Assembly: GCA_036508635.1 (NCBI GenBank)
Contig: DATCGY010000281.1
Coordinates: forward strand, 1-11,631
Origin: FEN-727 sp036508635
GTDB lineage: Bacteria; Actinomycetota; Geothermincolia; Fen-727; Anoxymicrobiaceae
Direction of reading: 5' to 3'
Length of the DNA: 11,631 bases
Every line of letters starts with the position of its first letter. The stretch's first letter is position 1. The notes under the pieces are model-generated. The model did no database searches and had not been told where the DNA came from. It saw only the letters and a list, made by a program, of their open reading frames with translations. This document shows, piece after piece, positions 1 to 5,969 of this stretch. Both the position numbers and the translations under genes were made by a program.

Positions 1-1046
1 GAGAGCGCGATGGCAAATATCATCACGGGAAGGCCTGTGCCCAGCCCGTATATGGCTGGTAACGCGACGCCACCCACCGAGTCCAGGGCGATGGGGATAA
101 GCATCCCGAAGAAGAGAATCGCACTGTAAGGGCAGAACGCCAGAGCGAAGAGGATGCCCAGCAGAAAGGAGCTTACAAGCCCCCAGTCTCCTATCTTCTC
201 CTGGATCGCGGCGGTGATTCGGCCCTTGAATATCGAGAACTTCAAGATATCCAGCATGACCAGACCGAAGAAAATCAGCAGCGGTCCGAGGATCTTGTCT
301 GCGTAGTCCTGGAAGAAAAGGGAGACCCTGGAAGCGCTGAGCCCGATCAGGATAAGAAATACCCCTATTAGCGTATAAGCAAGCATCCGCCCGGCAGTGT
401 AGAGGACGCTTGCAAGAACCGTGTAGCGACGGTTGTCAAGCTTCTTTGAGACGTACGACAGCGCGGCGATGTTAGTGGCCAGGGGACAAGGGCTTATTGC
501 CGTCAACAATCCCAGGAGAAAAGCCGCAAGGACGACGGGGACTCCCGCGAGCGGCAACTCTCCACTGCTGCTCTTACCCCCAGAGAGAACGCTCTTGATC
601 TCAGAGGTGATAATCTCCTTGCACTTCGCGGGATTGTTCCAGTTCAGCCATACGCTCTTGATCTCCTCGTGCTCACTCTTGCCTTTGCCGCTCGCGACGA
701 CATAGAGCGAAGAGCCGGTGACGCCGAGTTCACGGACGAGTTCCTTATTCTTCGGGTCGTCAATTTCCAGCGACTTGAATACGAGCTTGCCGTTCTTCAT
801 CTCTTTCGCGAACTCGTCCCTTGTGACTTCCCTCGCGTACTTCTCCACGTTGTTGCATGAGACGCACCTGAACCTGGGGTGGAAGTAGAGCACCTCGACT
901 TTCTCCACATCCTGGGGCGGAATCGTGATAGCGGTCTTCCCGGTGCTTTTCGCCTGCGCTTCAGTCGCTGCATAGGAGCCAGGCAGAATCAGCACCAGGA
1001 AGATGATGCACATAGCGAGCAGTATGCACCTGGTCGTCTTTGGCAT
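1..1046 (-). CDS. ArsF-like thioredoxin domain fused to ArsG/CcdA-like membrane transporter (3' end outside window)
   Basis: The 348 visible residues begin with a signal-anchor-like hydrophobic stretch (about 7-26). A thioredoxin-like domain follows at about 48-155, with a VLYFHPRFRC...C start and CVSC at 61-64; this is the pattern of the ArsF family (nitrophenyl-arsenical reduction). From about 165 the protein becomes a CcdA-type membrane domain with the paired Cys-Pro motifs expected of this fold: ISPCPLATN (Cys187) and AFCPYS (Cys305). That half resembles ArsG, the proposed aminophenyl-arsenical efflux permease, and CcdA transmembrane electron carriers. ArsF and ArsG are normally separate genes, so this is a fusion. 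AAGGAG lies just upstream of the ATG at 1046. It is the last visible gene of the arsR operon, 20 bp after the thioredoxin lipoprotein. Inferred role: moving electrons across the membrane to an extracytoplasmic domain acting on organoarsenicals or disulfides. Substrate is unproven. Confidence 0.85.
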   Translation of the reverse strand, partial: MPKTTRCILLAMCIIFLVLILPGSYAATEAQAKSTGKTAITIPPQDVEKVEVLYFHPRFRCVSCNNVEKYAREVTRDEFAKEMKNGKLVFKSLEIDDPKNKELVRELGVTGSSLYVVASGKGKSEHEEIKSVWLNWNNPAKCKEIITSEIKSVLSGGKSSSGELPLAGVPVVLAAFLLGLLTAISPCPLATNIAALSYVSKKLDNRRYTVLASVLYTAGRMLAYTLIGVFLILIGLSASRVSLFFQDYADKILGPLLIFFGLVMLDILKFSIFKGRITAAIQEKIGDWGLVSSFLLGILFALAFCPYSAILFFGMLIPIALDSVGGVALPAIYGLGTGLPVMIFAIAL

Positions 1047-1066
1047 GCGCTCCTTGACTCCCAACC

Positions 1067-1573
1067 TCAAAGCAGCGCGTCGAGTTGTTGTTTCAGCTGG
1101 TCGGGCTCTATGACACCAACAACCTTATTCACGACGCTGCCGTCCTTGCCCACAAAAAACGTCGTGGGTATCGTCTGAATCCCGTACTGCGTCGTAAGGT
1201 TGTTCTCCGACTGGTCGTAGACGTCCACAACTATGAATGCCACCTTGCCTTCGTAATCGGACTTTATCTTGTTGATGTTCTCCTCAATCTGTATGCACGG
1301 TATGCATTTCGTGGAGTGGAAGTTGAGCAGCACCGGCTTGCCCTCTGCCTTCGCCTGGGCCAGCGCAGCCTCGGACTTGTTCGTGCCCGTCGAGGTCGAA
1401 GGCGACGTGCTCTGCGATTGTGGCGCGGTGTTCTGGGGGGCCGTGGTGGGGCTGGTACTGCTGGTGCCTTTCGTCGTTTTCTTCTGGCTACTGCATCCGC
1501 AAACGGGAGCCAGTACCGCGATTAGCCCGACCACGAGTAGCAGCACTGCTATTTTCGCCCGCTTAACTGTCAT
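1067..1573 (-). CDS. Lipoprotein with thioredoxin domain
   Basis: A 168-residue protein. Residues 1-27 are a lipoprotein signal peptide (positive start, hydrophobic core, lipobox ending VCGC, lipidated Cys27). Residues 28-66 are a low-complexity Ser/Thr/Pro/Gln linker, and a thioredoxin-like domain runs from about 67 to the end. The active site is CIPC (90-93), after the family pattern KPVLLNFHST, and TIPT supplies the cis-proline. I chose the ATG at 1573, overlapping the previous gene by 11 bp; the longer frame to 1666 would add 31 unlikely residues before the signal peptide. It should sit outside the cytoplasmic membrane, where it could exchange electrons with the CcdA-like protein encoded 20 bp downstream. 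A role in arsenic response is inferred from the operon only. Confidence 0.88.
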   Translation of the reverse strand: MTVKRAKIAVLLLVVGLIAVLAPVCGCSSQKKTTKGTSSTSPTTAPQNTAPQSQSTSPSTSTGTNKSEAALAQAKAEGKPVLLNFHSTKCIPCIQIEENINKIKSDYEGKVAFIVVDVYDQSENNLTTQYGIQTIPTTFFVGKDGSVVNKVVGVIEPDQLKQQLDALL

Positions 1574-1820
1574 CACCGCTACTGTTCCTTTCCTCAATCC
1601 ACGCCCTGACCTCGGCTCTCGATGGGACCTTGCCGCTGGAAACGACCTCACCGTCAATGACCACACCCGGCGTGGACATCACATCGTATTTGGTAATCTC
1701 CATCAGGTCTGTCACCGGCTCGATATCTACCCCTACGCCGAGCTCTGCGGCGACATCGGCGATGAGCGTCTTCGTGTTCGAGCACTTTGCGCATCCCGAT
1801 CCGAGGACTTTGATATCCAC
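1563..1820 (-). CDS. Small redox-active disulfide protein (thioredoxin family, MTH895 type)
   Basis: A compact 85-residue glutaredoxin/thioredoxin-fold protein with no signal peptide, so cytoplasmic. The N-terminus runs beta strand then GSGCAKCSNT, giving a CxxC at Cys10-Cys13, and STPGVVIDG around 49-57 supplies the cis-proline loop. Length and motif fit the small redox-active disulfide protein 2 group, often found with ars genes and CcdA-type permeases. The start is GTG at 1820, preceded by a near-perfect AAAGGAGG; no other start fits as well. It lies 11 bp after acr3 and overlaps the next gene by 11 bp, indicating translational coupling. It probably supplies or accepts electrons on the cytoplasmic side of the ArsF/ArsG-like system; that partner assignment is inferred from position. 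Confidence 0.88.
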   Translation of the reverse strand: MDIKVLGSGCAKCSNTKTLIADVAAELGVGVDIEPVTDLMEITKYDVMSTPGVVIDGEVVSSGKVPSRAEVRAWIEERNSSGDDS

Positions 1821-1831
1821 GGTGCCTCCTT

Positions 1832-3025
1832 TCAGTCTTCACCTGGAACTGCTTGAGGACTGACTATCTCCTTCTTCCTGGGAAAATACCCGCGAGTTCG
1901 CAGCCCTATCCGAACCAGGATTAGCATGATCGGGACCTCTATAAGAGGCCCGATGACCGTGGCCAGCGCCACCCTAGAACTGATGCCGAACACGGCAGCC
2001 GCCACCGCTATCGCCAGCTCGAAGTTGTTGCTGGAACCTGTAAGCCCGACAGCTATCGAATTCTGATAGTTGATGTTGAACGCCCACGACGCGAAATAGC
2101 CTCCCGCGAACATCGTGAAGAAGAAGATGGACACGGGTATCGCTACCAGCACCACGACAATCGGTTCCTCGATGATGACCTTGCCCTTCATCGCGAACAT
2201 CACCACGAGGGTAAACAGAAGGCCCACGATCGCCATCACACGCATCCAGGGCGAGAGCTTGTGCTCAATCCACTCCTCGCCGCGCGTCTTGACCAGCCTG
2301 CGGCGCACGAAGAAGCCGATTATCAAGGGCGCGCCCAGGAAGATGAGCACGGTCAGCAAGATATTAGGGATATTCACCCGGGAGATGTCGAAGGTCGCCT
2401 TCGCTCCCAACTCTTTGACGTAACCCCTGGTGAGGTAATAGGCGAAGAAGGAGAAAATAAACATCTGGACCACTGAGTTGATAGCCATCAGCACCATCGC
2501 GAGCGCGTTGTTTCCGTCCGCAAGGTATGTCCACATGAGTACCATGGCGATGCAGGGAGCGACTCCCAGCAGGACGACCCCAATCGCATACTCCGGGTGG
2601 TTGCGGAGGAATATCCACGACAGCAGATACATGTAGAACGGCGAGACGAACCAGCAGAAGAAGATCACGATCCCGAGTTCCTTCCAGGACCTGGCGGCTT
2701 TTACCGCCTCCTCCAGGCGGATGCGCAGCATGATGGGGAACATCATCATGAAAAGCCCGATGGCGATAGGGATGGATACGAATCCTATCTTGATGCTGTC
2801 TATGGAGCGTTCCATTCCCGGAAACAGCTTGCCCAGCCCGAGCCCTATGCCCATACATACGAATATCCAGATGAAGAGGTAGCGGTCGAAAAAGTCGAGG
2901 TGCTTGGGCTTGCCAGACTCAGAGTCCACTTGCCTCTCGTGCTCAAGACGCTCCTCGACGTCGCCGGTCAGGATGTCACCCGCACCCGCTCTCTTCTTCT
3001 CCCCTGGCACCTTCTCTTCGTTCAT
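1832..3025 (-). CDS. acr3: Arsenite efflux transporter, ACR3 family
   Basis: A 397-residue membrane protein with about ten hydrophobic segments beginning near residue 48. The diagnostic ACR3 motifs are present: GVAPCIAMVLMWTYLA with the essential cysteine at Cys158, and TGSSNNFELAIA with the conserved glutamate Glu336. It exports As(III), possibly also Sb(III), using the proton gradient; no ArsA ATPase is visible. The hydrophilic N-terminal extension of about 45 residues, rich in Glu and Lys, is longer than in many family members. The start is ATG at 3025 with AAAGGA about 10 bp upstream. It follows arsR by 16 bp and precedes the small disulfide protein by 11 bp, so it is the second gene of the operon and should be induced by arsenite through ArsR. 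Confidence 0.95.
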   Translation of the reverse strand: MNEEKVPGEKKRAGAGDILTGDVEERLEHERQVDSESGKPKHLDFFDRYLFIWIFVCMGIGLGLGKLFPGMERSIDSIKIGFVSIPIAIGLFMMMFPIMLRIRLEEAVKAARSWKELGIVIFFCWFVSPFYMYLLSWIFLRNHPEYAIGVVLLGVAPCIAMVLMWTYLADGNNALAMVLMAINSVVQMFIFSFFAYYLTRGYVKELGAKATFDISRVNIPNILLTVLIFLGAPLIIGFFVRRRLVKTRGEEWIEHKLSPWMRVMAIVGLLFTLVVMFAMKGKVIIEEPIVVVLVAIPVSIFFFTMFAGGYFASWAFNINYQNSIAVGLTGSSNNFELAIAVAAAVFGISSRVALATVIGPLIEVPIMLILVRIGLRTRGYFPRKKEIVSPQAVPGED

Positions 3026-3041
3026 CCCGGTTTAGTCCTTT

Positions 3042-3383
3042 CTAGCAGACAGCCGCATGGCGGCCGCAGCCCACGTTTCTATAGTCGAGATACTCTCCGA
3101 AAACCTCGTTTACCCGCTTCAGGAAATCCCTGTCAATCGAGTAGTGATACCTTGTTCCCTCTTTCCTGAGTTTCAGGAAACCGGCTTCCTTCAGAACGTT
3201 CACGTGGTGAGACGTCAGTTGCTGCGAGATACCCAACTCCGATTCGACATCGCATACGCAGCGCTCTCCTTTGGACAAGAAGCACATGATACGCAGCCTG
3301 TTAGGGTCTGCCAGGGTCTTGAGAGAATCTGCCAGTTCCACAATTCGCGGATCTTTCTTGCACTTCGGTTCATGCCCTGCCAC
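3042..3383 (-). CDS. arsR: ArsR family arsenical-responsive transcriptional repressor
   Basis: A 113-residue winged-helix repressor. The helix-turn-helix region ELGISQQLTSHHVNVLKEAGFL is typical of ArsR/SmtB proteins, followed by a wing with RKEGTRYHYSI. The metal site CVCD (Cys42, Cys44) matches the E. coli-type site, but the third cysteine of that site is replaced by glutamate. Additional cysteines occur at 8, 34, 106 and 113, the last two in a C-terminal tail GCGRHAAVC, so ligands may be recruited from elsewhere. I place the start at GTG 3383, with GGAGG 8 bp upstream; the GTG at 3392 abuts GGAGG with no spacing. It heads the minus-strand operon and faces the HdrA/DGC/lipoyl operon across 92 bp, so it may control both. 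Confidence 0.92.
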   Translation of the reverse strand: MAGHEPKCKKDPRIVELADSLKTLADPNRLRIMCFLSKGERCVCDVESELGISQQLTSHHVNVLKEAGFLKLRKEGTRYHYSIDRDFLKRVNEVFGEYLDYRNVGCGRHAAVC

Positions 3384-3398
3384 GTGGGTCACCTCCGT

Positions 3399-3440
3399 TA
3401 AAAACCCTTGTTTTTACAAACACATATTGGTATTGTACCA
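3399..3440. promoter_or_regulatory. Two dyads, candidate ArsR operator(s)
   Basis: Dyad 1 is TAAAAAC-CCTT-GTTTTTA (3399-3416), 7-bp perfect arms. Dyad 2 is TGGTA-TTG-TACCA (3428-3440), 5-bp arms, lying over the -10 elements of both divergent promoters. ArsR proteins usually bind imperfect dyads of this size near their own promoter. Which dyad is bound cannot be decided from sequence. Confidence 0.45.
3408..3436 (+). promoter_or_regulatory. Candidate sigma-70 promoter for the HdrA-N/DGC/lipoyl operon
   Basis: TTGTTT (3408-3413), a 17-bp spacer and TATTGT (3431-3436) form a plausible, moderate promoter. Transcription would start near 3443, about 33 nt before the ATG at 3476. It overlaps both nearby dyads and the opposing arsR promoter, so one repressor could silence both directions. 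Confidence 0.45.
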
Positions 3441-3459
3441 TCAGGAGGACGAAAAGCAA
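3432..3459 (-). promoter_or_regulatory. Candidate sigma-70 promoter for arsR operon
   Basis: Read on the minus strand, TTGCTT (3459-3454) is followed after 16 bp by TACAAT (3437-3432), a 5/6 match to the -10 consensus. Transcription would start near 3425, giving a leader of about 40 nt before the arsR start. The -10 lies inside the dyad at 3428-3440. Confidence 0.5.
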
Positions 3460-3475
3460 GCAGGAGTTGATGCCG

Positions 3476-3877
3476 ATGAGTGAAGAAAAAGAAGCGCCGG
3501 AACCTGTGGAAAAGCCCGGGCTCATAATGTGCGTGTGCACAGGGAAATGCCCGGGGTTTTCCAAGATGGACATCTGGGACTTCATCAACCAGGCACGGAT
3601 CGAGCTTCCCGTTGAGTACGGATTTATTCACCCCCAATTGTGCGAGGAGGACGGGGACCGATTCCTCGCGGATTATCTTCAGGGCAAGCGCAAGGTCATC
3701 GTGGCCGCGTGCGCGCCCAACATGCAGTACAAGATGTTCCGCGATGCCTTCGAGGCCGCCGGAATGGACGTGAAGAAGGACCTCGTGCCCCTGGACATCC
3801 GGGACATGACGACCGAGGAAGCCATCGATAAGGTGCGCGGTGCGCTCGAACAGCTCGGGGTGAAAGAGGATGAGTGA
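3476..3877 (+). CDS. Stand-alone HdrA-like N-terminal domain protein
   Basis: A 133-residue cytoplasmic protein corresponding only to the N-terminal domain of heterodisulfide reductase subunit A. Matching family patterns are IMCVCTGKCPGF (Cys19, 21, 25), HPQLCEEDG (Cys56, the usual C-S-x-P-G position) and VIVAACAPNMQYKMFRDAFEAAG (Cys79), aligning with the HdrA/QmoA block VVxAACSPRMH. The FAD domain and C-terminal ferredoxin domains of full HdrA are missing; a separate ferredoxin follows at once, overlapping by 8 bp. Start: ATG 3476 is 9 bp after AGGAG; TTG 3467 and ATG 3470 are too close to it. It heads the plus-strand operon. Inferred role: cysteine or Fe-S dependent electron or persulfide handling with the following proteins; the actual substrate is unknown. 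Confidence 0.85.
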   Translation: MSEEKEAPEPVEKPGLIMCVCTGKCPGFSKMDIWDFINQARIELPVEYGFIHPQLCEEDGDRFLADYLQGKRKVIVAACAPNMQYKMFRDAFEAAGMDVKKDLVPLDIRDMTTEEAIDKVRGALEQLGVKEDE

Positions 3878-4163
3878 GGATACGTTCATGGGTGTTCCAA
3901 GGGCTAAGATCCCCTGGTGCCCGACGATAGACTACGAGAAGTGCGACTACTGCATGGAGTGCGACGAGTTCTGCCCGCATGGCGTGTTCGAGCGCCGGGA
4001 GGACGAGGAGAAGAAGCTCGTCGTCGCCCACCCCGAGAACTGCGTGGTGTTCTGCAAGGCATGCGGCAAGACCTGCGACCCTGATGCCCTCACGTTCCCG
4101 GATAAAAAGGAGACGACCGCGCTTATCAAGCGTCTCCGCGAGGAGAGCAAAGATGGCGGATAG
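3870..4163 (+). CDS. Two-cluster 4Fe-4S ferredoxin
   Basis: A 97-residue ferredoxin with two cluster motifs. The first is canonical: Cys25-x2-Cys28-x2-Cys31-x3-Cys35-Pro. The second is Cys58-x3-Cys62-x2-Cys65-x3-Cys69-Asp, with one extra residue in the first gap and Asp in place of the usual Pro, so its cluster potential or type may differ. An additional Cys17 lies in PWCP before the first motif. The acidic insert RREDEEKK sits between the clusters. It overlaps the preceding HdrA-like gene by 8 bp and the following DGC-GcvH gene by 11 bp, which implies tightly coupled translation and a common complex or pathway. The likely role is passing electrons between the HdrA-like domain and the DGC or lipoyl proteins; direction is not visible. 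Confidence 0.88.
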   Translation: MSEDTFMGVPRAKIPWCPTIDYEKCDYCMECDEFCPHGVFERREDEEKKLVVAHPENCVVFCKACGKTCDPDALTFPDKKETTALIKRLREESKDGG

Positions 4164-5049
4164 CAGAAGCGCCAAAGAGCCTGTCGAGATCGTAGTCCTT
4201 CCATGCAGCGGCCTGGATAAGGAAGCTGGCAGCGCCTCACGGGAGATTGCGCTCTTGCTCTCGGAGCATGGGGTGCCCGTCGTATGCCCAGTCCTCTACG
4301 AGCGCTCACCAAAAAGATATGAGAAGGAACTCGGTTCAGGACGCCTTGTAGTGATAGACGGCTGCAAGACCGGCTGCGCGAGTAAGCTCGCCGCAGATCG
4401 GGGCCTCAAGATAGCCAAGAGACTTACCGTGACAGAGGCTGCGAAGAAGCTCGGAGTAAAAGCGGGCAAGGACCCTCATCTTGGGGAAGTCCTCAGAAAT
4501 CAGGTGCCCGCCCTGGTGGAGCAACTCCTTGCAATCGAGACTCCTGAGACATCAGCCCCAGCCAATGCCCAGGTGTCTTTCAGCGACCCCGTCACCTATC
4601 GTGAGTTCGGCGTCGACAAGTTCGTCTTCCGCGTTCCCGATTCAGGTTATTTCTTCAACGAGAACGACTGCTGGGCGAGGGTTGAGGGTACACGTGCAAG
4701 GGTTGGCGTCTCGGACTACGTGCAACAGAGCGCCTCGGATATGATCTTCTTCGAGCCCCCAAAGATCAGCGCGGAAGTCTCGATATTCGACGAAGTGGGT
4801 TCACTCGAAACAACCAAGACCGCGCTCGATATCATATGCCCCGTGAGCGGCAAGGTGGTAGCGGTTAACCAGGAGGTCGTCGAAGCTCCCGAGCTTATCA
4901 ACGAGGACCCCTATGAGCGCGGGTGGGCAGTCGAGATCGAGCTAACGGACTTCGAGGACGACAGGGAATTGCTTATGGACCCCCCCACGTATTTCGACTA
5001 CCTGAAGCAAAAGGCTGAAAAGGAACATAAAGAACTCTACGGCGGCTGA
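4153..5049 (+). CDS. DGC putative metal-binding domain fused to GcvH-like lipoyl domain
   Basis: A 298-residue two-domain protein. Residues about 10-128 form a DGC domain (PF08859-like, putative zinc binding): LPCSG (Cys18), VVCPVL (Cys45) and IDGCKTGCAS (Cys71, Cys75). A short Pro/Ala linker leads to residues about 148-290, which follow glycine cleavage H protein end to end: GYFFNENDCWARVEGTRARVG, then SLETTKTALDI with Lys222 at the lipoylation position, PVSGKVVAVN, and ELINEDPYERGW. No GcvT, GcvP or GcvL is nearby, so a role in glycine cleavage is unlikely; it resembles the lipoate-binding carrier proteins used in some sulfur-oxidising Hdr-like systems. Start: ATG 4153 gives the DGC domain directly; the same frame is open back to 3979 but overlaps the ferredoxin. 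A lipoate ligase closes the operon and is the likely modifier. Confidence 0.85.
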   Translation: MADSRSAKEPVEIVVLPCSGLDKEAGSASREIALLLSEHGVPVVCPVLYERSPKRYEKELGSGRLVVIDGCKTGCASKLAADRGLKIAKRLTVTEAAKKLGVKAGKDPHLGEVLRNQVPALVEQLLAIETPETSAPANAQVSFSDPVTYREFGVDKFVFRVPDSGYFFNENDCWARVEGTRARVGVSDYVQQSASDMIFFEPPKISAEVSIFDEVGSLETTKTALDIICPVSGKVVAVNQEVVEAPELINEDPYERGWAVEIELTDFEDDRELLMDPPTYFDYLKQKAEKEHKELYGG

Positions 5050-5062
5050 TTTTGGAGGAACA

Positions 5063-5467
5063 ATGGGCAACGAAAAGGTCTATGTCATCCCCTGCAGCGG
5101 GATAGGAAAAGCGACCGCCTCAGTGGGGCGTGATGCTACGTACAAGGTCATCGAGGACAAGAGACCGGAGACTTCCGACACGCTTTGCCTCTCGCTCCTG
5201 ACCATGGGAGACGAGGAAGCTGCTGACAAGGTCCGCAAGAACAAGGTCATCACGATCGAAGGATGTGCCAAGGACTGTGCGAGAAAGAACGTCGAGGCTT
5301 CGGGAGCTACGCCTGCCATATCGCACCGGGTCCACGATTTCCTCAAGGAGCACAGGGACCTGAAGCCGGAGTCCGTGTTGGATGTCGGCGAGGGCGGAAG
5401 GCAGCTCACCGAGATAATGGCCGAGCAGGTCGCAGACGAAGTTGATGACCTCATCGGGAAGGCATGA
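5063..5467 (+). CDS. DGC domain protein (putative zinc-binding)
   Basis: A 134-residue cytoplasmic protein made almost wholly of a DGC domain. It carries the same four-cysteine layout as the N-terminal half of the preceding gene: IPCSG (Cys11), LCLSLL (Cys42) and IEGCAKDCARK (Cys68, Cys72), with Glu instead of Asp in the DGC triplet. The remainder is helical and acidic, ending in a predicted long helix. The ATG at 5063 has GGAGG at a good distance and lies 13 bp after the previous stop. The family is named for its cysteines and is suspected to bind zinc; the biochemical function is not established. Placement beside arsR suggests a soft-metal or As(III) thiolate site, but that is inference. 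Confidence 0.85.
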   Translation: MGNEKVYVIPCSGIGKATASVGRDATYKVIEDKRPETSDTLCLSLLTMGDEEAADKVRKNKVITIEGCAKDCARKNVEASGATPAISHRVHDFLKEHRDLKPESVLDVGEGGRQLTEIMAEQVADEVDDLIGKA

Positions 5468-5515
5468 CACGAGAAGATGCACGACAAACACAATCAATTT
5501 GGGAGCGTGAAATAA

Positions 5516-5953
5516 GTGGAAATGGAAGTCCGCCCGACGAAGGTCGGCGTCCTTTCTTGTTCCGGGGAGTCGGAAGCTGAAGGCACGATTGCGCGTAACG
5601 CGGTACGGCTCGTCATGGAGGAGTATCGCCCCGGAATCGTCGTCTCGCTTTGCCTGCCGCTTTATCTGGCGGGTGACAGCGGAGAAAGGGACTTCGCCAG
5701 GAGGGTTCCTGTGATAGCCGTGGATGGCTGCGACAAGGCATGTGCAAGGCTCGCCACCGATAAGTACAGCGGCGACGTGGAGTCGTGGATCGACATAAGG
5801 GATCTGATCAACCAGTGGGGCGTGACCGAACAACTCTCCCGCTCGCATCCCGGCAAGCTGGAGCAGGAACTGACTGAAAGGGTCGCACAGGAGATAGTCA
5901 AGCTGGTTGACCGCCTCGTTGCGGAAGGCAAGGTGGAAGTTGACAACCAATGA
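5516..5953 (+). CDS. DGC domain protein (putative zinc-binding), third paralogue
   Basis: A 145-residue protein of the same DGC family: LSCSGESEAEGTIARNA (Cys15), SLCLPLY (Cys46) and VDGCDKACAR (Cys72, Cys76). Cysteine spacings are identical to those of the preceding paralogue (31, 26 and 4), although the rest of the sequence has diverged strongly, as expected for old duplicates with separate roles. The start is GTG 5516, 10 bp after GGGAG; ATG 5522 is the alternative and would remove two residues. A 48-bp gap separates it from the previous gene, the longest in the operon, with no obvious terminator. The C-terminal third is a helix-rich tail (LEQELTERVAQEIVKLVDRL). Function unknown beyond family membership. 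Confidence 0.85.
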   Translation: MEMEVRPTKVGVLSCSGESEAEGTIARNAVRLVMEEYRPGIVVSLCLPLYLAGDSGERDFARRVPVIAVDGCDKACARLATDKYSGDVESWIDIRDLINQWGVTEQLSRSHPGKLEQELTERVAQEIVKLVDRLVAEGKVEVDNQ

Positions 5954-5969
5954 GGATGCGTCGCGGATA

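Noticed and set aside
1269..1856. 195-codon plus-strand frame opposite the thioredoxin genes
   Set aside because: Antisense to two genes with CxxC motifs, a lipobox and strong start signals; no domain visible.
2597..3169. 190-codon plus-strand frame opposite acr3 and arsR
   Set aside because: It crosses the junction of two well-supported opposite-strand genes and has no recognisable domain.
3979..4152. Upstream extension of the DGC-GcvH protein by 58 codons
   Set aside because: It overlaps the ferredoxin cluster motifs and is Arg/Ser-rich shadow sequence; the ATG at 4153 begins directly at the DGC domain.
4153..5049. Ordinary glycine cleavage H protein
   Set aside because: The N-terminal DGC domain and absence of GcvT, GcvP and GcvL make a glycine-cleavage role unlikely despite the clear H-protein fold.
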